Source: Streptomyces sp. HNM0575
GTDB taxonomy: Bacteria > Actinomycetota > Actinomycetes > Streptomycetales > Streptomycetaceae
DNA: 64,000 nucleotides
Assembly (NCBI RefSeq): GCF_012726265.1
Contig: NZ_JAASAG010000016.1
Span: 33,718-97,717 of the forward strand
Reading direction: 5' to 3'
Part shown: positions 51,166 through 59,739 of the stretch, piece after piece
Position numbering within the stretch: the stretch's first letter is position 1
Layout: every line of letters begins with the position of its first letter
Made by a program: the position numbers and the translations under genes
Notes under the pieces: generated by a model
Database searches by the model: none
What the model saw: the letters and a program-made list of their open reading frames with translations, nothing else
Told to the model about the DNA's origin: nothing

Positions 51166-52629
51166 GTGGCCACGACCGCAGCGACAGGCTTCTGCCGCGT
51201 CACGGTAGTTGCACCCGGGGGGCGCATCGACGTCGCACTGCCCGAGGACGTGCCCCTGTCCGACGTCTATCCGGAGATCGCCCGGCTCTCCGGAGGCAGC
51301 CCCGCCGAGGGCGCCCTGTCGGGGTATCACCTCGTCCGCCGGGACGGGCGGGTCCTCGAATCGGGCCTGTCCCTCGCGGGCAACGGCATCAGGGACGGCG
51401 AGGTGCTGCTGCTGCGCCCGTTCGCCGACTCCCTGCCCTCCGCCGTCTTCGACGACGTCAGCGACGCGGTCGCCACGGCGGTGCGCCAGGACCGCGCGCT
51501 GTGGAACGAGCAGCGGATGCGTGCCGCCGGACTCACCGGCGGCGGCGTCCTGTTGGTGCTCATGGCCTTCTCGCTATGGTTCGCCGACCCCGTCGAGCAC
51601 GACATGCACGGACTGCCGGGCATCATCGCCGGCGCGGCGGGCGTCCTGCTCGTCGCGCTCGCGTGCGTACGGGCGCGCGTGTACGGGGACAGGGCGTCGT
51701 CCATAGCGCTCGGCCTCGGGGCCATGCCGCACATCATGATCGCCGGGTCGGGGATCCTTCCCCTCCCGGCGGGCGAGGGCATCGGCCGTCTCCAGTTCCT
51801 GCTGGGCTGCGTCGCGGTGCTGCTGGCCTCGGCGGTGCTCATCGCGATCACGCCGAGGGGCGACGGCCCGTTCGTCGCCTCCGCGATCGTCTCGGCGGTC
51901 GGCACGGTGTTCACCTTCGTCGCGGTCCTCGCAGACCTCGACGCCTCCGGGGCGGCGGCCATCGCGGCCCCGGTCTCCGTGGGCACCATCGCCTTCCTGC
52001 CCGGTCTCTCCGCCCGCTTCGCCCGGCTCCCCATAGGCTTCGAGCCCCGCGCGGCGGGCCCAGGCGGATACGACGGCGGTGAGAGCGCCCGCGCTCAGGG
52101 GCCCGTGGACGCGGAGCGCATCGCGGCCCAGGCCCGCCGCGGCCACGAGATGCTCGTCGGCCTGGTCGGCGGCTGGTGCGCGGCGGTCGTGGGCACCGCG
52201 GCCGTGCTGGGCTTCTCGCACAACGGCTGGGGCCAGCTGCTCGCCCTCGCCACGGGCATCTCGATGCTGCTGCGCGCCCGCCTCTTCCGGTACACCTCGC
52301 AGGTCACGTGCTCCCTGGCGGCGGGCCTGGGCACCCTCACGCTGCTCGCGCTCGGGCTGTCCCTCAACCCTCCGTCCCAGCTGGTGCGCGACTTCGTCAC
52401 GGGCGACAGCGCCGGGCTCGACGTCCGTACGGTCTGGATCGCGGCGTCCATCGCGGTCGCCGCGGCGCTGATCACTGCCATCGGCCTGATCGTGCCGCGT
52501 ACGGGGCTGACGCCCTTCTGGGGCCGGTTCATGGAGCTCACCGAGACGTTCGTGCTGCTCTCGCTGATCCCGCTGTGCCTCGCGGTCCTCGACGTCTACG
52601 CGGACGTCCGCGGCTCCATCGGAGGCTGA
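51166..52629 (+). CDS. eccD: Type VII secretion integral membrane protein EccD
   Basis: 487 residues from GTG 51166, with AGGGGGAACAAG upstream. The first 90 residues are the ubiquitin-like YukD domain (CRVTVVAPGGRIDVALPEDVPLSDVYPEIARL ... GIRDGEVLLLRP). From about 125 to the end there are eleven hydrophobic segments, the first GGGVLLVLMAFSLWF and the last ETFVLLSLIPLCLAVLDVYADVRG. EccD forms the membrane channel-like vestibule of the ESX complex as a dimer per protomer. The loop with GGYDGGESARAQGPVDAERIAAQARRGHEMLVGLVGG is the usual cytoplasmic connection. It is followed by a strong terminator, then rpsO. Confidence 0.95.
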   Translation: MATTAATGFCRVTVVAPGGRIDVALPEDVPLSDVYPEIARLSGGSPAEGALSGYHLVRRDGRVLESGLSLAGNGIRDGEVLLLRPFADSLPSAVFDDVSDAVATAVRQDRALWNEQRMRAAGLTGGGVLLVLMAFSLWFADPVEHDMHGLPGIIAGAAGVLLVALACVRARVYGDRASSIALGLGAMPHIMIAGSGILPLPAGEGIGRLQFLLGCVAVLLASAVLIAITPRGDGPFVASAIVSAVGTVFTFVAVLADLDASGAAAIAAPVSVGTIAFLPGLSARFARLPIGFEPRAAGPGGYDGGESARAQGPVDAERIAAQARRGHEMLVGLVGGWCAAVVGTAAVLGFSHNGWGQLLALATGISMLLRARLFRYTSQVTCSLAAGLGTLTLLALGLSLNPPSQLVRDFVTGDSAGLDVRTVWIAASIAVAAALITAIGLIVPRTGLTPFWGRFMELTETFVLLSLIPLCLAVLDVYADVRGSIGG

Positions 52630-52675
52630 CCGGAGCCTGCGTACGCGGCGTTCCGTACGCGACGAACTCACGCCG

Positions 52676-52711
52676 TCCGCCCGCTCCCTGGCCGTTCAGG
52701 GGGCGGGCGGA
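52676..52711 (+). terminator. 15-bp hairpin after eccD
   Basis: TCCGCCCGCTCCCTG (52676-52690), loop GCCGTT, and CAGGGGGCGGGCGGA (52697-52711), one G-U pair. It marks the end of the ESX locus and separates it from rpsO. A smaller hairpin (GCGTACG...CGTACGC) lies 30 bases earlier. Confidence 0.8.
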
Positions 52712-52729
52712 GGCATGAGGAAGCGCTGG

Positions 52730-52735
52730 TAGGCT
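52730..52735 (+). promoter_or_regulatory. Candidate -10 box of rpsO
   Basis: TAGGCT followed by GGG, 82 bases ahead of the rpsO start and just after the eccD terminator. Same box as ahead of pnp. Confidence 0.5.
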
Positions 52736-52817
52736 GGGTCGGTCCTGCGAGTAGCCGAAGCATCCCCTGAGACGAAGACCAGGGGCGCTCGAGGGCCTGA
52801 ACGGAAGAGGAGTACGC

Positions 52818-53108
52818 GTGTCGTCTCTCGATACCGCGACGAAGAAGCAGATCATCTCCGAGTTCGCCACCAAGGAGGGTGACACCGGCTCCCCCGAGGT
52901 CCAGGTGGCGCTGCTCTCCCGGCGCATCTCGGACCTGACCGAGCACCTGAAGACGCACAAGCACGACCACCACTCCCGCCGGGGTCTGCTGCTGCTGGTC
53001 GGCCAGCGCCGCCGCCTGTTGCAGTACCTGGCGAAGAAGGACATCCAGCGCTTCCGCGCCCTGGTCGAGCGCCTCGGCATCCGCCGCGGCGCGGCGGGCG
53101 CCCGCTGA
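52818..53108 (+). CDS. rpsO: 30S ribosomal protein S15
   Basis: 96 residues from GTG 52818, with GAAGAGGAG at 52803-52811. S15 is complete: LDTATKKQIISEFATKEGDTGSPEVQVALLSRRISDLTEHLKTHKHDHHSRRGLLLLVGQRRRLLQYLAKKDIQRFRALVERLGIR, with the conserved GDTGSPEVQ and DHHSRRGL motifs for 16S rRNA contact. It is slightly longer than usual at the C-terminus (GAAGAR). With pnp it forms the conserved rpsO-pnp pair, separated by a processing hairpin. Confidence 0.97.
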   Translation: MSSLDTATKKQIISEFATKEGDTGSPEVQVALLSRRISDLTEHLKTHKHDHHSRRGLLLLVGQRRRLLQYLAKKDIQRFRALVERLGIRRGAAGAR

Positions 53109-53119
53109 CATGTGACTCG

Positions 53120-53150
53120 GGGAGCGGTTCCCTAAAAGGGGGCCGCTCCC
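53120..53150 (+). terminator. 13-bp hairpin between rpsO and pnp
   Basis: GGGAGCGGTTCCC (53120-53132), loop TAAAA, GGGGGCCGCTCCC (53138-53150), with two G-U pairs. In S. coelicolor the rpsO-pnp intergenic stem-loop is a ribonuclease III target that controls pnp mRNA; this one has the same place and form. Confidence 0.8.
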
Positions 53151-53180
53151 TTCGCCGTATCTGAAGGACCGGATGGTTTG

Positions 53181-53186
53181 TAGGCT
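53181..53186 (+). promoter_or_regulatory. Candidate -10 box of the pnp promoter
   Basis: TAGGCT followed by GG, the same box as ahead of rpsO. In S. coelicolor pnp has its own promoter in the intergenic region, which this would correspond to. Confidence 0.45.
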
Positions 53187-53448
53187 GGTCCCCAGCACGG
53201 CGTACATCACGGCGTGCGGCACGGGACCGCCCCCACAGGGCTGCGGTCGCACGCCGGCACAACGCACACACGCATACATAGGCAAACAGACGCGGCAGGG
53301 GCGCGCCGCCCGTCGCCGGTCCTCGGTAGTGGCCCCCGGACAGCAGGTTCCGGGTGCTTCGATCGAAGACCGGCCCGCAAACGGAGCGCTCCTCCGCAGC
53401 CGGTCCGTCGCCATCCGGGCGCCGGACGCAGACGAGGAGATATCCCTG

Positions 53449-55701
53449 GTGGAGAACGAGACCCACTACGCCGAAGCCGTCATCGACAACGGCGCGTTCG
53501 GCACCCGCACGATCCGATTCGAGACGGGCCGGGTGGCCAAGCAGGCCGCCGGTTCCGCCGTGGCGTACCTGGACGACGACACCATGGTGCTGTCGGCCAC
53601 GACCGCCTCGAAGCAGCCCAAGGACCAGCTCGACTTCTTCCCGCTGACGGTCGACGTCGAGGAGCGGATGTACGCCGCCGGGAAGATCCCCGGCTCCTTC
53701 TTCCGCCGCGAGGGCCGCCCTTCCGAGGACGCCATCCTCACCTGTCGCCTGATCGACCGGCCGCTGCGCCCCTCCTTCAAGAAGGGCCTGCGCAACGAGA
53801 TCCAGATCGTCGAGACGATCATGGCGCTCAACCCCGACCACCTCTACGACGTGGTCGCCATCAACGCCGCCTCCTGCTCCACGCAGCTGTCGGGCCTGCC
53901 CTTCTCCGGCCCCATCGGCGGCACCCGCGTCGCCCTCATCCGCGGCCGGTGGGTGGCCTTCCCGACCCACACCGAGCTGGAGGACGCCGTCTTCGACATG
54001 GTCGTCGCCGGCCGCACCCTCCCCGACGGCGACGTCGCGGTGATGATGGTCGAGGCCGAGGCCACCGAGAAGACCGTCGAGCTGGTACGGGGCGGCGCCG
54101 AGGCCCCCACCGAGGAGGTCGTCGCCGCCGGACTCGAGGCCGCCAAGCCCTTCATCAAGGTGCTGTGCAAGGCCCAGTCGGACCTCGCCGCGAAGGCCGC
54201 CAAGCCCGTCGCGGAGTTCCCGATCTACCTGGACCACCAGGACGACGTGCTGGAGGCCCTCACCGAGTCCGTGCGCGACGAGCTGGCCCAGGCCCTCACC
54301 ATCGCGGGCAAGCAGGAGCGCGAGGCCGAGCTGGACCGCGTGAAGGGGCTCGCCGCGGAGAAGCTCATCCCGCAGTTCGAGGGCCGCGAGAAGGAGATCT
54401 CCGCCGCGTACCGCACGCTGACCAAGGAACTGGTCCGCGAGCGCGTCATCAAGGAGAAGAAGCGCATCGACGGCCGCGGCGTCACGGACATCCGTACGCT
54501 CGCCGCCGAGGTCGAGGCGATCCCGAGGGTGCACGGCTCGGCGCTCTTCGAGCGCGGCGAGACGCAGATCCTCGGCGTGACGACGCTGAACATGCTGCGC
54601 ATGGAGCAGCAGCTGGACACCCTGTCGCCGGTGACCCGCAAGCGCTACATGCACAACTACAACTTCCCGCCCTACTCCACCGGCGAGACCGGTCGCGTCG
54701 GCTCCCCGAAGCGCCGCGAGATCGGCCACGGCGCCCTCGCCGAGCGCGCGCTCGTGCCGGTGCTGCCCACGCGCGAGGAGTTCCCGTACGCGATCCGTCA
54801 GGTCTCCGAGGCGCTCGGCTCCAACGGCTCGACGTCCATGGGCTCGGTCTGCGCCTCCACCATGTCCCTGCTGAACGCCGGTGTGCCGCTGAAGGCCCCC
54901 GTCGCCGGCATCGCCATGGGCCTGATCTCCAAGGAGATCGAGGGTGAGACGCACTACGTCACCCTCACCGACATCCTCGGTGCGGAGGACGCCTACGGCG
55001 ACATGGACTTCAAGGTCGCCGGCACCCGCCAGTTCGTGACCGCGCTCCAGCTCGACACCAAGCTGGACGGCATTCCGGCCTCCGTGCTCGCCGCGGCGCT
55101 CAAGCAGGCGCGCGACGCCCGGCTGCACATCCTCGACGTGATGAACGAGGCCATCGACGTACCGGACGAGATGTCCCCGAACGCCCCGCGGATCATCACC
55201 GTGAAGATCCCCGTGGACAAGATCGGCGAAGTCATCGGCCCCAAGGGCAAGATGATCAACCAGATCCAGGAGGACACCGGCGCCGACATCACCATCGAGG
55301 ACGACGGCACCATCTACATCGGTGCTGCCGACGGCCCGGCCGCCGAGGCCGCCCGCACCACGATCAACGGCATCGCGAACCCGACGATGCCCGAGGTCGG
55401 CGAGCGCTACCTGGGCACGGTCGTCAAGACGACCACCTTCGGCGCCTTCGTCTCGCTCCTCCCCGGCAAGGACGGTCTGCTGCACATCTCGCAGATCCGC
55501 AAGCTCGCGGGCGGCAAGCGCGTGGAGAACGTCGAGGACGTCCTCGGCGTCGGCCAGAAGGTCCAGGTCGAGATCGCCGAGATCGACCAGCGCGGCAAGC
55601 TGTCGCTGATCCCCGTTCTCGAGGACGAGGAGTCCGAGGGCTCCGGCGGTCCCGACGGGAAGGAGTCCGCGACGGCCGACGCCGCCGCGGGTGACCAGTG
55701 A
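53449..55701 (+). CDS. pnp: Polynucleotide phosphorylase / guanosine pentaphosphate synthetase I
   Basis: 750 residues from GTG 53449, with GAGGAG at 53433-53438; the product begins MENETHYAEAVIDNGAFGTRTIRFETGR, as in Streptomyces PNPases. First RNase PH domain about 1-150, helical domain about 225-320, second RNase PH domain about 320-560 with GRGVTDIRTLAAEVEAIPRVHGSALFERGETQ and SMGSVCASTMSLLNAGVPLKAPVAGIAMGLI, KH domain with IGPKGKMINQIQEDTGADI near 600, S1 domain with GERYLGTVVKTTTFGAFVSLLPGKDGLLHIS near 655. It degrades RNA by phosphorolysis and makes 3' tails in streptomycetes. The protease gene that follows overlaps its stop. Confidence 0.97.
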   Translation: MENETHYAEAVIDNGAFGTRTIRFETGRVAKQAAGSAVAYLDDDTMVLSATTASKQPKDQLDFFPLTVDVEERMYAAGKIPGSFFRREGRPSEDAILTCRLIDRPLRPSFKKGLRNEIQIVETIMALNPDHLYDVVAINAASCSTQLSGLPFSGPIGGTRVALIRGRWVAFPTHTELEDAVFDMVVAGRTLPDGDVAVMMVEAEATEKTVELVRGGAEAPTEEVVAAGLEAAKPFIKVLCKAQSDLAAKAAKPVAEFPIYLDHQDDVLEALTESVRDELAQALTIAGKQEREAELDRVKGLAAEKLIPQFEGREKEISAAYRTLTKELVRERVIKEKKRIDGRGVTDIRTLAAEVEAIPRVHGSALFERGETQILGVTTLNMLRMEQQLDTLSPVTRKRYMHNYNFPPYSTGETGRVGSPKRREIGHGALAERALVPVLPTREEFPYAIRQVSEALGSNGSTSMGSVCASTMSLLNAGVPLKAPVAGIAMGLISKEIEGETHYVTLTDILGAEDAYGDMDFKVAGTRQFVTALQLDTKLDGIPASVLAAALKQARDARLHILDVMNEAIDVPDEMSPNAPRIITVKIPVDKIGEVIGPKGKMINQIQEDTGADITIEDDGTIYIGAADGPAAEAARTTINGIANPTMPEVGERYLGTVVKTTTFGAFVSLLPGKDGLLHISQIRKLAGGKRVENVEDVLGVGQKVQVEIAEIDQRGKLSLIPVLEDEESEGSGGPDGKESATADAAAGDQ

Positions 55702-57152
55702 CGCGCAAGCACCGTGTGACGGCCCGCCCCACCACTGCGGAGGGGCGGGCCGTCGCCCGTACAGCATCGGGAGTGAAGGCGATGTCCGGCGGCGGCCGTC
55801 CGCATGCGGGCCGGGGTCACGCGGGCACGGGCAGAGGCACGGGCGCCGGCCGGAGCGCCGGCGGAGGCGAGGTCCGCAAGACCGTCCTGCCGGGCGGGCT
55901 GCGGGTCGTCACCGAGACGGTGCCCACGGTCCGTTCCGCGACGCTGGGCATCTGGGCGCACGTCGGCTCCCGTGACGAGACCCCGGCGCTCGGCGGCGCC
56001 ACCCACTATCTGGAGCATCTGCTCTTCAAGGGCACGAAGCGGCGCAGCGCCCTCGACATCTCCGCCGCGCTGGACGCCGTGGGCGGTGAGATGAACGCCT
56101 TCACCGCCAAGGAGTTCACCTGCTACTTCGCCCGCGTCCTCGACTCCGACCTGCCCCTGGCCATCGACGTCCTCGGCGACATGCTCACCGGCTCGGTGCT
56201 GGACGCCGCCGAGATCGAGGCCGAGCGGGGCGTCATCCTCGAAGAGATCGCCATGACCGAGGACGACCCGGGCGACTGCGTACACGACCTGTTCGCACGG
56301 GCCCTGATGGGCGATTCACCGCTGGGGCGCCCCGTGCTGGGCACCGTCGACACCGTCAACGGCTTCACCCGCGACCGCCTCGTGCGCTTCTACCGCAAGC
56401 ACTACGACGCCCCGCACCTCGTGGTCGCCGCCGCCGGCAACCTCGACCACGACACGGTCGTACGGCAGGTGCGCGAGTCCTTCGACAGGACGGGTGCACT
56501 GGAGCGTACGGAGGGCCGCGCCCCCTTGGGGCCCCGCGCCGGCGCGCGCCCCCTGCGCGCCAACGGCCGCGTGGAGATCGCCGACCGCAGCACCGAACAG
56601 GCCCATCTCGTCCTGGGCATGCCGGGTTACTCCCGCAACGACGACCGCCGCTGGGCGCTCGGCGTGCTCAGCGCGGCCCTCGGCGGAGGCATGAGCTCCC
56701 GCCTCTTCCAGGAGATCCGCGAGAAGCGCGGCCTCGCCTACAGCACGTACTCCTACACCTCCTCCTTCGCCGACTGCGGCCTCTTCGGCGTCTACGCGGG
56801 CTGCCGCCCCGGCCAGCTCTCCGACGTGCTGAAGATCTGCCGCGACGAACTCGACCACGCAGCACGCCACGGCCTGCCCGACGACGAACTGCGGCGCGCC
56901 GTCGGCCAGTTGTCCGGTGCGACGGTGCTCGGCCTGGAGGACACCGGCGCACTCATGCACCGGCTGGGCAAGAGCGAACTGTGCTGGGGCGAGCAGCTAT
57001 CGGTCGACGAGATGCTGGCGAAGATCTCCGCCGTCACGCCCGACGACGTACGGGAGGCCGCCCGCGACGTGCTCGGCCGGCGCCCCTCCCTGGCCGTCAT
57101 CGGCCCGCTCACCGACCGCCAGACCGCACAGCTCCACGAGGCCGTCGCCTGA
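55698..57152 (+). CDS. M16 family zinc metallopeptidase
   Basis: 484 residues from GTG 55698, overlapping the pnp stop (GTGA); the first 60 residues are Gly/Arg-rich and may be partly leader. The M16 inverted zinc motif HxxEH appears as HYLEHLLFKG near 102, with the third ligand in EIEAERGVILEEIAM. The start LPGGLRVVTETVPTVRSATLGIWAHVGSRDE and the C-terminal region with GMSSRLFQEIREKRGLAYSTYSY complete the mitochondrial processing peptidase-like fold. Single-subunit M16B members degrade peptides in the cytoplasm; the substrate is not known. The pnp-protease-dapB order is conserved in streptomycetes. Confidence 0.93.
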   Translation: MTRKHRVTARPTTAEGRAVARTASGVKAMSGGGRPHAGRGHAGTGRGTGAGRSAGGGEVRKTVLPGGLRVVTETVPTVRSATLGIWAHVGSRDETPALGGATHYLEHLLFKGTKRRSALDISAALDAVGGEMNAFTAKEFTCYFARVLDSDLPLAIDVLGDMLTGSVLDAAEIEAERGVILEEIAMTEDDPGDCVHDLFARALMGDSPLGRPVLGTVDTVNGFTRDRLVRFYRKHYDAPHLVVAAAGNLDHDTVVRQVRESFDRTGALERTEGRAPLGPRAGARPLRANGRVEIADRSTEQAHLVLGMPGYSRNDDRRWALGVLSAALGGGMSSRLFQEIREKRGLAYSTYSYTSSFADCGLFGVYAGCRPGQLSDVLKICRDELDHAARHGLPDDELRRAVGQLSGATVLGLEDTGALMHRLGKSELCWGEQLSVDEMLAKISAVTPDDVREAARDVLGRRPSLAVIGPLTDRQTAQLHEAVA

Positions 57153-57210
57153 CACCGCTGTCCCGCACGGCGCCCCGCCCCGTCCGCAAGTACCGGAGGA
57201 ACGAGACAAG

Positions 57211-57966
57211 ATGAGCAAGCTGCGCGTGGCCGTACTCGGCTCCGAGGGACGGATGGGCTCCGAGGCCGTACGAGCCGTCGAGGCCGCCGACGACATGGAG
57301 CTGGCCGCCGCCCTCGACCGCGACGACAGCCTCGACGCCCTCACCGGCTCCGGCGCGCAGGTCGCCGTGGACCTCACACACCCCGAGGCCGTCATGGGGA
57401 ATCTCCAGCACTGCGTCGGCCACGGCATCCACGCCGTCGTCGGCACCACCGGCTGGACGGACGAGCGCCTCGCGACCGTACGGAGCTGGCTGGAGGCCTC
57501 GCCCGGCACCGGCGTCCTCATCGCCCCCAACTTCGGCATCGGCGCGGTGCTGATGATGCGGTTCGCGCAGCAGGCGGCGCGCTTCTTCGAGTCCGCCGAG
57601 GTCGTCGAGCTGCACCACCCGGACAAGGCGGACGCACCGAGCGGCACGGCGGCACGCACGGCACACCTCATCGCCTCCGCCCGCGCCGACGCCGAACTGC
57701 CCGAGCAGCCCGACGCCACCACCACCGCCCTGGACGGCGCGCGCGGCGCGGACGTCGACGGCGTGCACGTGCACTCCGTGCGGCTGCGGGGGCTCGTCGC
57801 CCACCAGGAGGTGCTGTTCGGAGGCGAGGGCGAGACCTTCACCATCCGGCACGACTCGCTGCACCGCAGCTCGTTCATGCCCGGTGTGCTGCTCGGAGTG
57901 CGCCGCGTCGGCTCCGTACCCGGACTCACACACGGTCTCGAGCACTTCCTCGGCCTGGACGCGTGA
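57211..57966 (+). CDS. dapB: 4-hydroxy-tetrahydrodipicolinate reductase
   Basis: 251 residues from ATG 57211, with CGGAGGAACGAG upstream. Rossmann start KLRVAVLGSEGRMGSEAVRAVEAADDMEL, in place of the usual GxxGRMG. Nucleotide side: VAVDLTHPEAV and VVGTTGWTDERL. Catalytic region: EVVELHHPDKADAPSGTAARTA, with the conserved His-His and Lys, and later FTIRHDSLHRSSFMPGVLLGVRRV. It reduces the dapA product to tetrahydrodipicolinate with NAD(P)H on the way to diaminopimelate and lysine. dapA lies 2.8 kb downstream in the same orientation. Confidence 0.96.
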   Translation: MSKLRVAVLGSEGRMGSEAVRAVEAADDMELAAALDRDDSLDALTGSGAQVAVDLTHPEAVMGNLQHCVGHGIHAVVGTTGWTDERLATVRSWLEASPGTGVLIAPNFGIGAVLMMRFAQQAARFFESAEVVELHHPDKADAPSGTAARTAHLIASARADAELPEQPDATTTALDGARGADVDGVHVHSVRLRGLVAHQEVLFGGEGETFTIRHDSLHRSSFMPGVLLGVRRVGSVPGLTHGLEHFLGLDA

Positions 57967-57970
57967 CACC

Positions 57971-58501
57971 GTGCGCGCGAAGATCACGTACTTCACCCTG
58001 GCGGCCGTTCTGCTCGCCTACTTCGTACTGGCAGGCAGCCGCGGGGTGCTGCTGATCGAGCAGGGCACAGCCATCACCGTCCCCTTCGGGCTGGCGGTCC
58101 TCGTGCTGCCGCTGATCGGCGTCTGGTTCCTGTGGCAGACCACGCGCTTCGCGCACAACGCCGAGCGGCTCGCGCGCGAGCTGGAGGCCGAGGGCGGACT
58201 TCCGCCCGACGAGCTGCGGCGCACGCCGTCGGGCCGCATCGACCGCGACTCCGCGGACGAGGTGTTCGCACGCAGGAAGGCCGAAGCCGAGGCGGCCCCC
58301 GGCGACTGGCGCAGCTGGTTCCGGCTCGCCGTCGCCTACCGGGACGCGCGCGACACCCCGCGCGCCCGCAAGGCGATGCAGCACGCCATCTCCCTGCACG
58401 ACTCGGCACAGGACCCGGTACACGACTCCGTACAGGACTCGGTGCAGGACCAGGACGGGGGCGGTCCCCGGACCACCGCCGGCGGCGAGCAGCTCCTCTA
58501 G
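57971..58501 (+). CDS. Membrane protein with C-terminal TPR-like segment
   Basis: 176 residues from GTG 57971, five bases after the dapB stop. Two transmembrane helices at about 5-25 and 37-57 (ITYFTLAAVLLAYFVLAGSRG; VPFGLAVLVLPLIGVWFLWQTTRF), then a helical cytoplasmic part with ERLARELEAEGGLPPDEL and WFRLAVAYRDARDTPRARKAMQHAISLH, which fits one TPR-like repeat. The tail has tandem Q-D-S-V repeats (15 bases each). The family is conserved in actinobacteria beside dapB; function is unknown. Confidence 0.8.
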   Translation: MRAKITYFTLAAVLLAYFVLAGSRGVLLIEQGTAITVPFGLAVLVLPLIGVWFLWQTTRFAHNAERLARELEAEGGLPPDELRRTPSGRIDRDSADEVFARRKAEAEAAPGDWRSWFRLAVAYRDARDTPRARKAMQHAISLHDSAQDPVHDSVQDSVQDQDGGGPRTTAGGEQLL

Positions 58502-58514
58502 ACGGTCCGGCCTC

Positions 58515-59090
58515 CTACATACCGGCGCCGGCTCCCGCCCACGACTCGGCCGCCCATCCCTCTATGACGTCCGTGGCCCGGTCGAAGGCCTCCGGCCTCG
58601 CCAGAAAGTCCGCGTTGTGGTCGGTGAGCAGCGTGCGCAGTGGCTCGCCGTTCCCCGCCCGCACGACGGTCAGCGCCTGCCCCTGCACGGTGCGCGGCAG
58701 GCCCAGCCACCGCACGGGCTGCTGCACGGTGCGCACGGCGGCCACCTCGGACCAGCGCACGGTCACCGTCTTCAGCAGCCCCACCTGCCGCACTCCGTAC
58801 GCCGAGACCCAGACGCCCACGCGCAGCAGCCGCAGCGAGAGCGCGATCACCACCAGCCCCGCGCCCACGCACACGAGCGCGCCCGGCACCGACCCGGCGA
58901 GCGCGATGATCAGCGCGGAGAACAGCATGTACGAGGCGAGCAGCAGGAGCACCGCCGCGCCACCGACCCTCCATGGCCCCGGCCGGTACGGGCGGCGCCA
59001 GTGCTCACGGGCGTCGTGCGGCAGCGGTCCGGGCTCTGCGGGTTCGGCCGCGCCGGTCTGTCCTGCGGCCGTCATGAAGGGCAGGGGCAC
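58515..59090 (-). CDS. PH domain-containing membrane protein
   Basis: 191 residues from GTG 59090, with GAGGA six bases upstream; ATG 59075 is an alternative. After a polar N-terminus (REHWRRPYRPGPWRVGG) come two hydrophobic helices at about 45-85 (AAVLLLLASYMLFSALIIALAG; GALVCVGAGLVVIALSLRLL), then a bacterial PH-like domain: GVWVSAYGVRQVGLLKTVTVRWSEVAAVRTVQQPVRWLGLPRTVQGQALTVVRAGNGEPLRTLLTDHN. Such proteins are common in actinobacteria and have no assigned role. It converges with the TPR-like gene, 13 bases apart. Confidence 0.8.
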   Translation of the reverse strand: MPLPFMTAAGQTGAAEPAEPGPLPHDAREHWRRPYRPGPWRVGGAAVLLLLASYMLFSALIIALAGSVPGALVCVGAGLVVIALSLRLLRVGVWVSAYGVRQVGLLKTVTVRWSEVAAVRTVQQPVRWLGLPRTVQGQALTVVRAGNGEPLRTLLTDHNADFLARPEAFDRATDVIEGWAAESWAGAGAGM

Positions 59091-59233
59091 TGGTGGTCCT
59101 CGTTCGGAACGGTCTCGATCGGGTGGATCGGCTGTTGCGCGAGGACACTAGCGAGGTGTACGGGACGCGGCCAGCACCGCTGGTCGGCGGCCCGCAGGAA
59201 CCGTGGGCCGGGACGGGCCCACGGATCGGTACG

Positions 59234-59470
59234 TCAGCGGCTCTCGGCGGCCGTGGGCCCGTGATGCTGCGACTGACGATCGGGATCGAGGGCGGGAACG
59301 CCCAGAACCAGCGAGCCGACCAGCCCCGCCACCACAGTCAGACCGAACAGCGCGCTGCCCGCTTTCTCGGTGACGCTGCGGTGAGCACGGGGCGGCGGTG
59401 TGACATTGCTGCGGAACCGGTCGGCGTCGGCGATGAACGCGAACGGTACGGACTCTCCGCGGCTGGGCAT
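59234..59470 (-). CDS. Small membrane protein, hypothetical
   Basis: 78 residues from ATG 59470, chosen over an ATG 60 codons earlier because AGGAG lies 11 bases upstream and the upstream frame shows no domain. It begins PSRGESVPFAFIADADRFRSNV, followed by one transmembrane helix (AGSALFGLTVVAGLVGSLVLGVPAL) and a short hydrophilic end. It stands divergently from thyX. Function unknown; small proteins of this kind next to thyX recur in streptomycetes from memory. Confidence 0.7.
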   Translation of the reverse strand: MPSRGESVPFAFIADADRFRSNVTPPPRAHRSVTEKAGSALFGLTVVAGLVGSLVLGVPALDPDRQSQHHGPTAAESR

Positions 59471-59694
59471 GGGCAGGGAACTCCTGTCAGGATCGTTCTG
59501 GAAGGTTTCGTAGGTAGAACGTCCCTGACGGCTCAGAAGTGCCGGGTCGAAGGGGACGTGCGTCAAAAAATACCAAGCCGCCAAGCGCCTTCGCACACCG
59601 ACCCCCCTTATCACGACAGACAGTCCCTTTTGTCCGGACGCAAGGTGCATAACGGTCGTGCGCCCACCGTCCCCGCGCTGTCAGTGGTGCGCCT

Positions 59695-59700
59695 TAGGCT
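59695..59700 (+). promoter_or_regulatory. Candidate -10 box of thyX
   Basis: TAGGCT followed by GGG, 40 bases ahead of the thyX start. The ribosome binding site CAGGAGG follows at 59726-59732. Confidence 0.45.
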
Positions 59701-59739
59701 GGGCGCGCCCGGCAGCCGTACGACCAGGAGGCATCACCC

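Larger units (their letters stand above)
53109..53448. other. 340-base rpsO-pnp intergenic region
   Basis: It contains the hairpin at 53120-53150 and a promoter-like box at 53181-53186. The rest is a long pnp leader with CACACACGCAT-like alternating purine/pyrimidine runs near 53260-53285. A reading frame continuous with pnp crosses it from 53173, but PNPase proteins of Streptomyces begin at the later GTG. Confidence 0.7.

Noticed and set aside
24606..52629. Integrated mobile element carrying the ESX genes
   Set aside because: No integrase, att repeats or tRNA border is seen, and the flanks (ribF, rpsO-pnp) match the usual chromosomal order in streptomycetes.
53173..53448. N-terminal extension of PNPase
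   Set aside because: Streptomyces PNPase begins MENETHYAEAV, and GAGGAG precedes that GTG.
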